The position numbers were made by a program, and so were the translations under genes. A stretch of DNA of 64,000 nucleotides from Bacteroidales bacterium (lineage in GTDB: Bacteria; Bacteroidota; Bacteroidia; Bacteroidales; F082), in the NCBI GenBank assembly GCA_016936355.1, contig JAFGYB010000018.1, positions 62,001 to 126,000 on the forward strand, given 5' to 3'. Below the pieces are notes generated by a model. That model was not told the DNA's origin. It saw only the letters and a list, made by a program, of their open reading frames with translations, and searched no databases. Shown piece by piece: positions 37,465-45,499 of this stretch. Positions within the stretch are counted from its first letter, which is position 1, and every line of letters starts with the position of its first letter.

Positions 37465-38790
37465 TTATTTGGAATGATCTTCGTTGAATTGTTTCAGTCG
37501 CTTCCTTAAATCCGGGAATTGGTCCTTGCTGACCAGTGAAGTACAGGCCCTGATGCCTTCCGTTCTGTCACTCCCGGTGATCAACAGCGAAATGGCACTC
37601 ACACCGTAATAAACCAGTTCGTTGAGCAGTTGTTCGGCATCCATACCTGGATAGGAGAAAGTGAAATAAAACCCATCGGCAATAGGCTGGTCAATATCGG
37701 TATCATAAACGATATTGAAGCCGTTTTCTGTAAAGATTTTTTTCATCTCATGGGCTTTCACACCATAGTCTTTCACGTATTCAACGAAATTGAACTCCCC
37801 ATTATTGGCAGCTTTTAAAATAGCGGCCAGCGCATACTGAGCAGAGTGTGAAGTGCCTGAACTCAATGGGTAAATGGTTTCAAAAATCAATGAATAACCC
37901 AGCCGGTCCGTTTTGTAAAACCGGAGCAGATCGGGAAGCTCGATGTTGAACAGTTTGTCGGAAATGGCCATCATGCCGATCCGCTCTCCGGCATAACTGA
38001 AGATCTTGGAGCTGGAAACAAATAAGATGTAGTTGTCGGAATACCGGGCTACTGTCGGCTGATAAGGCGGAACTCCGGGATGGGAATAGTCCTTGCGGAA
38101 GTCCATGCCGAAATAGGCCAGATCTTCCAGGATGGCTACATTGTATTTATTGGACATCTCGCCAATAATCTTCAATTCTTCTTCGGTAAAACAAATCCAC
38201 GAAGGATTGTTGGGATTGGAATACAGTACCGAATGGAATCTCCCCGAGCTGAAATACGACTCCAGTTTATCTCTGAGTTTTTCACCGCGATAATTATACA
38301 CATCGAAGGACTCATACCGGAGGTTCAGGGCCCGGTGTTGCATTTTGTGAACCGGGAAACCGGGATCAATAAAGAGGGTTGAATCCTGATTTCTGTTGGT
38401 TCGGCTCATACACAGAAAGGCAGCAAAGCTGCCCTGCATGGAGCCCACCGTTGGGATACAGGCTTTGGGCTGTACATCCACATCCATGAACAGTTTGATG
38501 AACCGGGCAAATTCGTTTTTTAGCTCAGGAAGTCCCTGAATGTCAGGATATTTTCCGGCAATTCCTTTTCGGAGGGCTTCAATTTGTGCTTCCACACCAA
38601 TTTGTGCCGGAGGGAGACCGGGTATGCCCATCTCCATCCGGATGAATTTTTCGCCGGAAGCATTTTCAATTTCATCGATCAGTTTTTTGATCTCTCTGAT
38701 GGATGCTTTTCCTACGGATTTGAGCCCGCTTTCTTTTATTTTTTGCTGAATGATGGTGGCATCAATGGGGGTACTTTTCATTGTGATCAT
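37465..38790 (-). CDS. PLP-dependent aminotransferase (class I/II)
   Basis: 441 residues from ATG 38790 (ATG at 38781 is equally possible). Fold type I aminotransferase: SNPNNPSWICFTEEEL for the NP motif, ILEDLAYFGMD, and SSSKIFSYAGERIGMM carrying the PLP lysine and the adjacent Arg. The N-terminal 60 residues hold a long helix (IREIKKLIDEIENASG) before the substrate loop GIPGLPP. Substrate amino acid unknown. The gene follows an ADP-forming acyl-CoA synthetase gene in the same direction, suggesting amino acid catabolism to an acid with ATP gain. A bidirectional terminator ends the unit. Confidence 0.87.
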   Translation of the reverse strand: MITMKSTPIDATIIQQKIKESGLKSVGKASIREIKKLIDEIENASGEKFIRMEMGIPGLPPAQIGVEAQIEALRKGIAGKYPDIQGLPELKNEFARFIKLFMDVDVQPKACIPTVGSMQGSFAAFLCMSRTNRNQDSTLFIDPGFPVHKMQHRALNLRYESFDVYNYRGEKLRDKLESYFSSGRFHSVLYSNPNNPSWICFTEEELKIIGEMSNKYNVAILEDLAYFGMDFRKDYSHPGVPPYQPTVARYSDNYILFVSSSKIFSYAGERIGMMAISDKLFNIELPDLLRFYKTDRLGYSLIFETIYPLSSGTSHSAQYALAAILKAANNGEFNFVEYVKDYGVKAHEMKKIFTENGFNIVYDTDIDQPIADGFYFTFSYPGMDAEQLLNELVYYGVSAISLLITGSDRTEGIRACTSLVSKDQFPDLRKRLKQFNEDHSK

Positions 38791-38821
38791 CGTTTTGTAT
38801 TGAGATAATAATTGTCCGTTA

Positions 38822-38829
38822 CAAAGCTA
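38822..38829 (-). promoter_or_regulatory. -7 box of the aminotransferase gene
   Basis: Minus strand TAGCTTTG, exact consensus, 32 bases before ATG 38790. Confidence 0.55.
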
Positions 38830-38850
38830 ACAATTATTGCGGAAAAATTC

Positions 38851-40899
38851 CTATTTCTCAATACGGATTCTCGCGTCAACAGCTACAATACTGTCTCTGA
38901 ATGCCATAATGGGGTTAAGATCCATTTCGGCAATTTCAGGTACTTCCTTCAATAACGCCGAAATACGAATGAGGACATCAATGAATGCCTTTTCGTTGAT
39001 CCCGGCACTTCCCCTTACCCCTTCGATGATCTTGTACGATTTTAATTTTTTCAGTTCGGTTTCTGCGGTGATTTTATTCAGGGGTGCCAATGTGGTTCTC
39101 ACATCTTTCAATACCTCAATAAAGATACCTCCCAGCCCGAATAAAATCAGGTGACCAAAAGGTTCTTCTTTTTTTACACCTGCAAAAAATTCATTCCCTT
39201 TCAGCATGGGCTGGATCATAATAGCGGTAGCATCCGGGATGTGCATCATCCGTTCCATTTCGGAATGCAGTTTGTCAAAGTTACTGATGTTGATGGTCAC
39301 TCCACCCACATCGGTTTTGTGTACCGGACCCACTACCTTCATCACCACCGGGAAACCGGTTTTTTTGATGATGTTGTTCAGCTCGTTGGGATCATCGGTA
39401 ACAAATTCTTCCACCCGGGGGATACCGGATATGTCAAGTAGTTCGACTACTTTATCAGGCTTTAAATATCCATTCTCTGCCTGATCAATGAGGGTTCTTA
39501 AAGCAACTCTGTCAAGAACAGGAAGAATTTCATTCACAGCGGGTGCGGGTGTGTTGTAAACCCTTCCTAATGCCGATCCCAGCGTGACTTCATCGGGGAA
39601 ATACACTCTCTTCTCAGCGAAGGCTTTGGTTTCTTCATGGGCTGTGGTTCCCGAGGGCAGGACAGGGAAGATGGGTTTCTTACTGGTTTTCATTTTTGCA
39701 TTCAGCAACTCATACACATCAAACACCTTGAACAATCCTGGGGTTCCGAAAATTACCACCATGGCATCCACTTCATCCAGTTCGTTCACGGTATCGATAA
39801 TGTCTCCCAGTTGCTCGGCCGTGCCCGTAGCCAGAAAGTCGATGGGATTGGCCACCGACGAACCTGGAAACAGCCTGGATTTGAGTGCTTCCAGTTTTTC
39901 ACCGGTTAAGGCGGGAACGGAAAGTCCTTCCTGCGACAGCCGGTCAGTAAGCATCACAGCGGGGCCACCGGCATGAGTGATGATAGCAATGTTTTTACCC
40001 TGCAAAGGCGGATGCATGAAAACAGAAGCCACACTGATCAGGTCCTCACGTCCGTAGCAGCGCACAATACCTGCTTTGCGAAACAGGGCATCTACTGCGG
40101 CATCTGAATTGGCCAGAGCCCCGGTATGCGAAGAGGCGGCCCGGCTTCCGGCTTCGGAAGTACCGGCTTTTACCGCGGCAATGCGGCAACCCTTCCGGAT
40201 GAGCGAGGAAGCATGTTTCAGCAACAGATCGGGTTTGTCGATCTTTTCCATATACAACAGCTTCACTTTGGAATCTTTTTCGGGATCGAAATGTTCATCC
40301 ATATACTGAAGTACCTCTTCCACCCCCATTTGGGCCGAGTTTCCAACCGAATAAACATTGTTAAAGGTGAGCCCCTTGGGGATACCTGCTTCCATGATGA
40401 AACAGGCTGTGGCGCCTGATCCGCTGATGAAGTCACAACCGTTGGCATCCAGTTTGGGAACGGGTTCTGTAAAAATTCCGTGGTATTGTGGTGTTAATAC
40501 CCCTACACAATTAGGACCGATCAAGGAACCATCAACTTTGTTTACAGAGGTAACCAGTTGTTCTTCCAGTTGTTTGCCTTCGGCACTTTCTTCGCTAAAA
40601 CCGGCTGAAAGCACAATAAATGCTTTGGTGTTTTTGTGTTGTGCCAGAAATTCAGTTGTCTCGGGAATGTACTTGGCCGCAATGGCCATGATGGCCAGAT
40701 CGGTTTCGGGCAACTCCTGAGGATCGCGGTAACTGTGTATCCCCTGAACTTCTTCTTCTTTGGGATTGATAACGTATAGGTCGCCCTGATAATCTCCGTC
40801 GATTAAATTCTTTACGACTTTTCCGCCGGGTTTGCGGATATCATTGGATCCTCCGACAACGACAATGCTGCGGGGATGAATTAACTGTTGTGTGATCAT
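38851..40899 (-). CDS. ADP-forming acyl-CoA synthetase (acetate--CoA ligase, alpha-beta fused)
   Basis: 682 residues. The alpha part has a CoA-binding Rossmann domain (PRSIVVVGGSNDIRKPGGKV), succinyl-CoA-synthetase-like domains (VYSVGNSAQMG) and the phosphohistidine loop ASSHTGALANSD. The beta part has an ATP-grasp domain (GFPVVMKVVGPVHKTDVGGV, FGLGGIFIEVL, MDLNPIM). The reaction is acyl-CoA + ADP + Pi to acid + ATP + CoA, used by anaerobes for substrate-level phosphorylation in acetate and amino acid fermentation. Own -7 box at 40919. Confidence 0.93.
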   Translation of the reverse strand: MITQQLIHPRSIVVVGGSNDIRKPGGKVVKNLIDGDYQGDLYVINPKEEEVQGIHSYRDPQELPETDLAIMAIAAKYIPETTEFLAQHKNTKAFIVLSAGFSEESAEGKQLEEQLVTSVNKVDGSLIGPNCVGVLTPQYHGIFTEPVPKLDANGCDFISGSGATACFIMEAGIPKGLTFNNVYSVGNSAQMGVEEVLQYMDEHFDPEKDSKVKLLYMEKIDKPDLLLKHASSLIRKGCRIAAVKAGTSEAGSRAASSHTGALANSDAAVDALFRKAGIVRCYGREDLISVASVFMHPPLQGKNIAIITHAGGPAVMLTDRLSQEGLSVPALTGEKLEALKSRLFPGSSVANPIDFLATGTAEQLGDIIDTVNELDEVDAMVVIFGTPGLFKVFDVYELLNAKMKTSKKPIFPVLPSGTTAHEETKAFAEKRVYFPDEVTLGSALGRVYNTPAPAVNEILPVLDRVALRTLIDQAENGYLKPDKVVELLDISGIPRVEEFVTDDPNELNNIIKKTGFPVVMKVVGPVHKTDVGGVTINISNFDKLHSEMERMMHIPDATAIMIQPMLKGNEFFAGVKKEEPFGHLILFGLGGIFIEVLKDVRTTLAPLNKITAETELKKLKSYKIIEGVRGSAGINEKAFIDVLIRISALLKEVPEIAEMDLNPIMAFRDSIVAVDARIRIEK

Positions 40900-40918
40900 T
40901 TGTGCTGTAATTTCAGCG

Positions 40919-40926
40919 CAAAATTA
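40919..40926 (-). promoter_or_regulatory. -7 box of the acyl-CoA synthetase gene
   Basis: Minus strand TAATTTTG followed by CGC, exact consensus, 20 bases before ATG 40899. Confidence 0.6.
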
Positions 40927-40996
40927 GGAAATTAAACAGGGTTCTTCCTTCCAGGAAGGATATTTAGAATTAGTATACAGAAGTAAAAACCGGTTC

Positions 40997-42793
40997 CTAT
41001 TCGAGCATCAGCGAAAGAGAAACACTGCCAATTCCCACATGGGCAATCAGCACAGGGGTAACCGTGTAAGTGAATTCAGGTTTTTTCCCTGTGAGCGCTT
41101 CCATTTTTACAGCCAGCCAGTCTGCTGTTTCGGGATTGCTGGCGTGGGTAATGGCATAGCCCCACAGTTTCTTCCCTTTCAAGTACTGTCGGGCTTGTGC
41201 CAGCATCAGTTCACGACTTTTGCTGTTGGACATTTTTTTACCGATGTTGCTCACCACACCGCTTGAAGTAACCTCAATAACGGGTTTCAGGTTCAGTAAG
41301 TTTCCAACCAGGCCCCGTCCCCGGGTAATCCGGCCGCTTTTTACCAGGTATTTCAGCGTTTTTAGAGAAGCAAACTGTTTGGTTTTCAGCGACCACATAG
41401 GAATCTGGGCTACCAGTTCATCGTGCGACATACCTTCTTCAATAGCCCGGGCCGTTCTCAGGGCAATGAGTCCCATCCCGCAGGAAACCTTTTTGCTGTT
41501 GAGTACCTCAATATTTTTTCCTGTTTGTTCGGAAACTTTGTTGGCCGCATTCAAACTGTTTTGCCAGGTACCGCTGAGCTTGGCGCTGAGGTTGATCCCG
41601 ATGATGGAATCGAAATGGGTGGACAAATAATTGTACCGGTTGTAGAAATCTTTGTAAGAAGGTTGTGAGGTGGTAGGATAAACAGGCGACTTATCCAGCA
41701 TGGTATAAAACTGTTCGGCTTGCATGGTGATGCCATCCAGATAGTAGGTTTCCCCAAAGTGGATGTTCAGCGGAATCACCTGAATCTGGTGTTTCTCGAT
41801 GAGCTCCTGAGGAAGATCTACCGAAGAATCAGTTACCAATGCAATTTTAGCTTTGGCATGGGCAGCGATGTCGTTTTGCTGAACCATATCGTCCACTTTC
41901 TGAGCAATAATAGTGGAAATCTTTGAAAGTTTCTCAAACAACAACCACGGAGTATCAGTATGAATATGGATCCGCATCTTGGTGGAAGCCCCGGCAATAA
42001 CCATGGAATCACCGAAACCGGTTAGTATGCTCTTTACCTTTTCTTTGCTCAGATCTTCTCCCTTGATGAGGGCTTCGGTACAATAGCGATAGGTAATTTC
42101 ATCGTGATCAATATGCTCGTCTGTTTCGATGACCACAGCTTTGAGCGAATCCATATCAGGGGTTTTACCCGTTCTGAAGTATTCCACCATTCCTTCCAGA
42201 AAATTCACAAATCCCTGGGCTCCGGCATCGACTACCTTGGCGCGGGCCAGTTTGTCCATTTTTTTGGTGGTTTCTTTCAGTGAAATGTGGGCTTTCTTCA
42301 ATCCGTCCGAAAGAAAATGATAAAAGGAGGCATGATTTTCTCTGTCGATCAGTTCAAGAAGGTGTTCGGCCCATTCCCTGATCACTGAAATCATGGTGCC
42401 TTCTTTCGGGTCGGCGATGGCTTCGTAGGCATAACGGACTGCCTGACTGGAAGCGGCGGCAAAACCTTTCGGAGACAGTTTCTCTTCGCCGTTCAACTCG
42501 TTGCTGAAACCAAACAGAAACTGGGCGAAGATGATCCCCGAATTTCCCCGGGCACCGGTGAGCGCTGCATCGGAAATGGACTCGGCTGTCAACTTGATGC
42601 TTTGACTCGGCGTAGCCGTTTCAACAATGGCCCGCATGGTGGAAGCCAGGTTGGTTCCTGTGTCGGCATCGGCTACCGGAAAGACATTGATTTTGTTGAT
42701 GTAATTTTGGTTGTCAAAAATTTTTGATGCTCCGGAAAGGAAGCTGAAAAATAGTTGATTGCCGTCAATATATGTAAGTTCTCTCTCTTTCAA
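40997..42793 (-). CDS. Fatty acid kinase fusion: FakA-like DAK2 domain plus FakB-like DegV domain
   Basis: 598 residues from TTG 42793. A longer TTG start at 42829 is unlikely because the -7 box (42817-42824) would lie inside the coding region. Residues 1-200: DhaL/DAK2 nucleotide-binding domain with NVFPVADADTGTNL and TGARGNSG. Residues 225-300: FakA middle domain (YRYCTEALIKG, GDSMVIAG, IHIHTDTP). Residues 315-598: DegV/FakB fatty-acid-binding protein (LVTDSSVDLP, TTSQPS, LSAKLSGTWQ, SGRITRG, VTPVLIAHVG). In Firmicutes FakA phosphorylates fatty acid carried by a separate FakB. Here the two are one chain and FakA's own C-terminal domain is missing. Product would be acyl-phosphate for phospholipid synthesis. 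Confidence 0.88.
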   Translation of the reverse strand: MKERELTYIDGNQLFFSFLSGASKIFDNQNYINKINVFPVADADTGTNLASTMRAIVETATPSQSIKLTAESISDAALTGARGNSGIIFAQFLFGFSNELNGEEKLSPKGFAAASSQAVRYAYEAIADPKEGTMISVIREWAEHLLELIDRENHASFYHFLSDGLKKAHISLKETTKKMDKLARAKVVDAGAQGFVNFLEGMVEYFRTGKTPDMDSLKAVVIETDEHIDHDEITYRYCTEALIKGEDLSKEKVKSILTGFGDSMVIAGASTKMRIHIHTDTPWLLFEKLSKISTIIAQKVDDMVQQNDIAAHAKAKIALVTDSSVDLPQELIEKHQIQVIPLNIHFGETYYLDGITMQAEQFYTMLDKSPVYPTTSQPSYKDFYNRYNYLSTHFDSIIGINLSAKLSGTWQNSLNAANKVSEQTGKNIEVLNSKKVSCGMGLIALRTARAIEEGMSHDELVAQIPMWSLKTKQFASLKTLKYLVKSGRITRGRGLVGNLLNLKPVIEVTSSGVVSNIGKKMSNSKSRELMLAQARQYLKGKKLWGYAITHASNPETADWLAVKMEALTGKKPEFTYTVTPVLIAHVGIGSVSLSLMLE

Positions 42794-42816
42794 ATTCGGG
42801 TGTTTAAAAAGCGGTG

Positions 42817-42824
42817 CAAAAATA
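42817..42824 (-). promoter_or_regulatory. -7 box of the fatty acid kinase gene
   Basis: Minus strand TATTTTTG then CACC, exact consensus. It decides the start codon: transcription would begin about 42810, before TTG 42793 but after TTG 42829. Confidence 0.65.
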
Positions 42825-42922
42825 CACAAACTTTTTATACTGAAAATGAATGTATAAAAGCTCTATATGTCTACAGATTTCTGGTACCGGATAACGATCT
42901 AATCGAACGTTGGCAGAACTTC

Positions 42923-42979
42923 TTACCAGCCCAGTACATAAGAGAAGATCAACGGGGTCACAATGGTGGCATTCGAATC
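42923..42979 (-). pseudogene. Remnant of the 3' end of a deoxyhypusine-synthase-like gene
   Basis: The minus strand reads SNATIVTPLIFSYVLGW then stop. The intact gene at 43675-44652 ends SDATIVAPLIFSYVLGW then stop. About 48 of 56 bases match, and most differences are in third codon positions, so the fragment evolved under coding constraint before it was lost. Similarity stops abruptly upstream. It is a leftover of a paralogous or displaced copy, not a target-site duplication. Confidence 0.75.
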
Positions 42980-43260
42980 TGTTCATTTCTTTGCGTCCTC
43001 CAAAGAAATGAAAAAAGAAAGGAGACCAAAACCAATGCGTCTTCCCGCTCTGATCAAATACTCGATTCGGGCAAAGTAGCCGGAAAAACTCGTAGCCCTA
43101 TTCAACCCTTCGTTTTCCCGAAACGTAAACGCCTTTGCTCCGCCTCGTAATTATTTGATCATTCATGCCAACTCAGCCCGCCGGTTTTGGTGGCTTACCC
43201 GCTTTTAGTTCATTGTAAGACTGTTTTTCCTGATATAAAAAGTCATACACAATAAAACAT
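42980..43260. repeat. Repeat-like non-coding segment
   Basis: G/C- and codon-like texture unlike the A/T-rich DNA to its right (43261-43660). It includes CTCGTAGCCC and CTTTGCTCCGCCTCGTA, which remind me of a dispersed intergenic element of Bacteroidetes genomes often mis-called as short ORFs ending RLCSAS. Only one copy is in this window, so the repeat nature is a memory-based guess. Near 43233-43256 the minus strand reads VYDFL after a TTGTGTATGAC stretch like the start of the small gene at 43539. Confidence 0.35.
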
Positions 43261-43353
43261 ATGCCTTTTCTATTACTTTCAAAGTTGGAAACTTTTTTTA
43301 TTTCTGCTCATCAGTTATAAACTTACGAGAGCTGAGAATAAAGTCTCAGAAGA

Positions 43354-43539
43354 CTAAAATATTAACATAATAACAATGAATAAGATTAGAAAAAACATAC
43401 CTATATAGTAATTCTTAATTCGGGTATTTTGATCTTTATTGTTTCCACCTCCATATATTTCATCTTTCAGGTTTGTTGTACAACCTTTAAAAACCCACTT
43501 AAAAAAACCAACAACAATTATTAAAAAGTCATACATCAC
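43354..43539 (-). CDS. Small membrane protein
   Basis: 61 residues: a hydrophobic N-terminal stretch (MYDFLIIVVGFFKWVFKG), a polar middle with GCTTNLKDEIYGGGNN, then a strong membrane helix at the C-terminus (YYIGMFFLILFIVIMLIF). The composition and the KGCTTNLKDE core look like real coding sequence in very A/T-rich DNA. No function known. It lies between a gene remnant and the polyamine operon, in a region with signs of rearrangement. Confidence 0.5.
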   Translation of the reverse strand: MMYDFLIIVVGFFKWVFKGCTTNLKDEIYGGGNNKDQNTRIKNYYIGMFFLILFIVIMLIF

Positions 43540-43674
43540 AAAAACCTATATGTATTAATGTTAATTAAAAGTATATGACAATATCATATTTATTACACTT
43601 ATTTTTTGATAGTACTAGTCAGCTTTTCCTTTACATTATAACTCTATGTATTTCTTGGCTACAATAACTCCAAT

Positions 43675-44652
43675 TTACCAGCCCAGCACATAGGAGAAAA
43701 TCAACGGGGCCACAATCGTAGCATCCGACTCTACGATGTACTTGGGTGTGTTGATGTCCAGTTTTCCCCAGGTGATCTTTTCGTTGGGAACCGCTCCGGA
43801 ATAGGAACCATAACTTGTGGTGGAATCGCTGATCTGACAGAAATAACTCCAGAACGGCGTATCGGTCCGCTCCAGATCCTGATACAGCATGGGGACCACG
43901 CAAATGGGGAAGTCGCCGGCAATCCCGCCGCCGATCTGGAAAAATCCGATGCCTTCCTCTCCGGCATTGTCGGTGTACCAGTCGGCCAAGAAGTTCATGT
44001 ATTCAATCCCTGATTTCATGGTTGAGGCTTGTAGTTCGCCTTTTATGCAGTAGGAAGCAAAAATATTCCCCATCGTAGAGTCTTCCCAGCCGGGAACGAC
44101 AATAGGCAGATTTTTTTCGGCAGCCGCAAGCATCCAGCTGTTTTTCGGATCGATTTCATAATACTGTTCCAGTACGCCGGAACGCAGCATTTTGTACATG
44201 TATTCGTGGGGGAAATAACGTTCGCCGTTAGCTTCGGCATCCTTCCAGATTTTGAAAATGTGTTTCTGCAAGCGTCGGAAGGCTTCTTCTTCAGGGATGC
44301 AGGTGTCGGTCACCCGGTTCAGGCCGCCTTCCAGCAATTCCCATTCTTCTTTTGGGGAAAGATCACGGTAATGAGGCACTCTTTTGTAATGGCTGTGGGC
44401 CACCAGGTTCATGATGTCTTCTTCCAAATTGGCACCCGTACAGGAAATGATCTGCACCTTGTCCTGACGGATCATCTCGGCCAGTGATTTTCCCAGCTCC
44501 GCCGTACTCATGGCTCCGGCCATGGCAATCATCATTTTTTTTCCGCTGTTGATGTGGTCGTCATAGCCTTTGGCGGCATCTACCAGCGCGGCAGCGTTGA
44601 AATGTTTGTAATGTTCGGTAATGAAGTGACTAATGGGGCCTTTATTTTCCAT
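43675..44652 (-). CDS. Deoxyhypusine-synthase-like protein (probable polyamine enzyme)
   Basis: 325 residues, homologous to eukaryotic and archaeal deoxyhypusine synthase. NAD-binding features are present (MAGAMSTAELGKSLAEMI, CTGANLEEDIMNLVAH, GGGIAGDFP). The catalytic lysine is kept as Lys297 in ITWGKL, matching the SWGK of the human enzyme. No eIF5A target is expected in a bacterium, so the likely reaction is aminobutyl transfer between small polyamines, as in homospermidine synthase, which evolved from this family. Third gene of the speA-speB operon; overlaps speB by 11 bases. Exact product unknown. Confidence 0.85.
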   Translation of the reverse strand: MENKGPISHFITEHYKHFNAAALVDAAKGYDDHINSGKKMMIAMAGAMSTAELGKSLAEMIRQDKVQIISCTGANLEEDIMNLVAHSHYKRVPHYRDLSPKEEWELLEGGLNRVTDTCIPEEEAFRRLQKHIFKIWKDAEANGERYFPHEYMYKMLRSGVLEQYYEIDPKNSWMLAAAEKNLPIVVPGWEDSTMGNIFASYCIKGELQASTMKSGIEYMNFLADWYTDNAGEEGIGFFQIGGGIAGDFPICVVPMLYQDLERTDTPFWSYFCQISDSTTSYGSYSGAVPNEKITWGKLDINTPKYIVESDATIVAPLIFSYVLGW

Positions 44653-45499
44653 GATACTTAAATTTATAGCTTAACATTTTATAATACAGTTTGGAAGCAA
44701 GGAATTCGGAAACTTTGTTCCCTTCAATGGGAGCCAGTTCCACGATATCGAATCCCACTACATTCCGTTCCTGAAACACTCTTCTCAGGTAATTGATCGT
44801 GGGGTTCCACTGCATTCCACCCGGTTCGGGAGTGCCCGTTCCCGGAAGGATTCCCGGATCAAAAACATCCAGATCCACGGTAATATACACCGGATCGGTG
44901 AGCTGTTTCAGTGATTGCTCCACCCAGGAATTGTCGAGGAACATATCCTCCGCGAAATAACATTTATCGCGGTTCAGGAATTCATTTTCAATCACATCCA
45001 TGCTTCGGATGCCTACCTGGATCAGGTTGGTATGCAGCGAAGCGTCATACACAGCACAGGCGTGATTATAGGGTGAACCCAGATAGGAGGGACGCAGATC
45101 GGTATGTGCATCCAGCTGCAATACGGTCAGGTTCGGATACTTTTCGTAAAAAGCTTTGATAATGCCAATACTTACGGAATGTTCGCCGCCAAAAAAAGTA
45201 AAAAATTTGTCGTGTTCCTGAAGCAGGTTTTTGGTGCTTTCGTACACCGTTTCAAAAACCTTTTCGGGACTTCGGTCTTCGGTAATGGCGGGTAAAATAT
45301 GCACGCCTTTTTTGTATACTTCCGTATCGGTTTCAATGTCGTATAACTCCATGTTTTCGGCCGCATCCAGAAAGGCTTCAAACCCTTTGTCGGCTCCCTT
45401 GCCCCAGGTGCTTGTTCCGTCGTAAGGAATGGACTGCAGCAACACGGCGGCAGTATCCAGTTGCGCGTACTGATCCTCTATGCCTGCGTAATTGTTCAT
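44642..45499 (-). CDS. speB: Agmatinase
   Basis: 285 residues of the ureohydrolase family. All six manganese ligands are in place: GGEHS (His107), DAHTD (Asp130, His132, Asp134) and DLDVFDP (Asp209, Asp211). Hydrolyses agmatine to putrescine and urea. Arginase would be the alternative, but the arginine decarboxylase directly upstream, coupled by a 4-base overlap, makes agmatinase the clear choice. Confidence 0.9.
   Translation of the reverse strand: MNNYAGIEDQYAQLDTAAVLLQSIPYDGTSTWGKGADKGFEAFLDAAENMELYDIETDTEVYKKGVHILPAITEDRSPEKVFETVYESTKNLLQEHDKFFTFFGGEHSVSIGIIKAFYEKYPNLTVLQLDAHTDLRPSYLGSPYNHACAVYDASLHTNLIQVGIRSMDVIENEFLNRDKCYFAEDMFLDNSWVEQSLKQLTDPVYITVDLDVFDPGILPGTGTPEPGGMQWNPTINYLRRVFQERNVVGFDIVELAPIEGNKVSEFLASKLYYKMLSYKFKYHGK

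Noticed and set aside
42755-43150. Plus-strand open frame of 131 codons over the fatty acid kinase start and the intergenic region
   Set aside because: It runs antisense over a real gene and through the gene remnant and repeat-like DNA; no family resemblance and no promoter.
42923-43733. Reading the two DHS tail copies as target-site duplication of a mobile element
   Set aside because: 57 bases is too long and 86% identity with synonymous changes is too diverged; no transposase or terminal inverted repeats between them.
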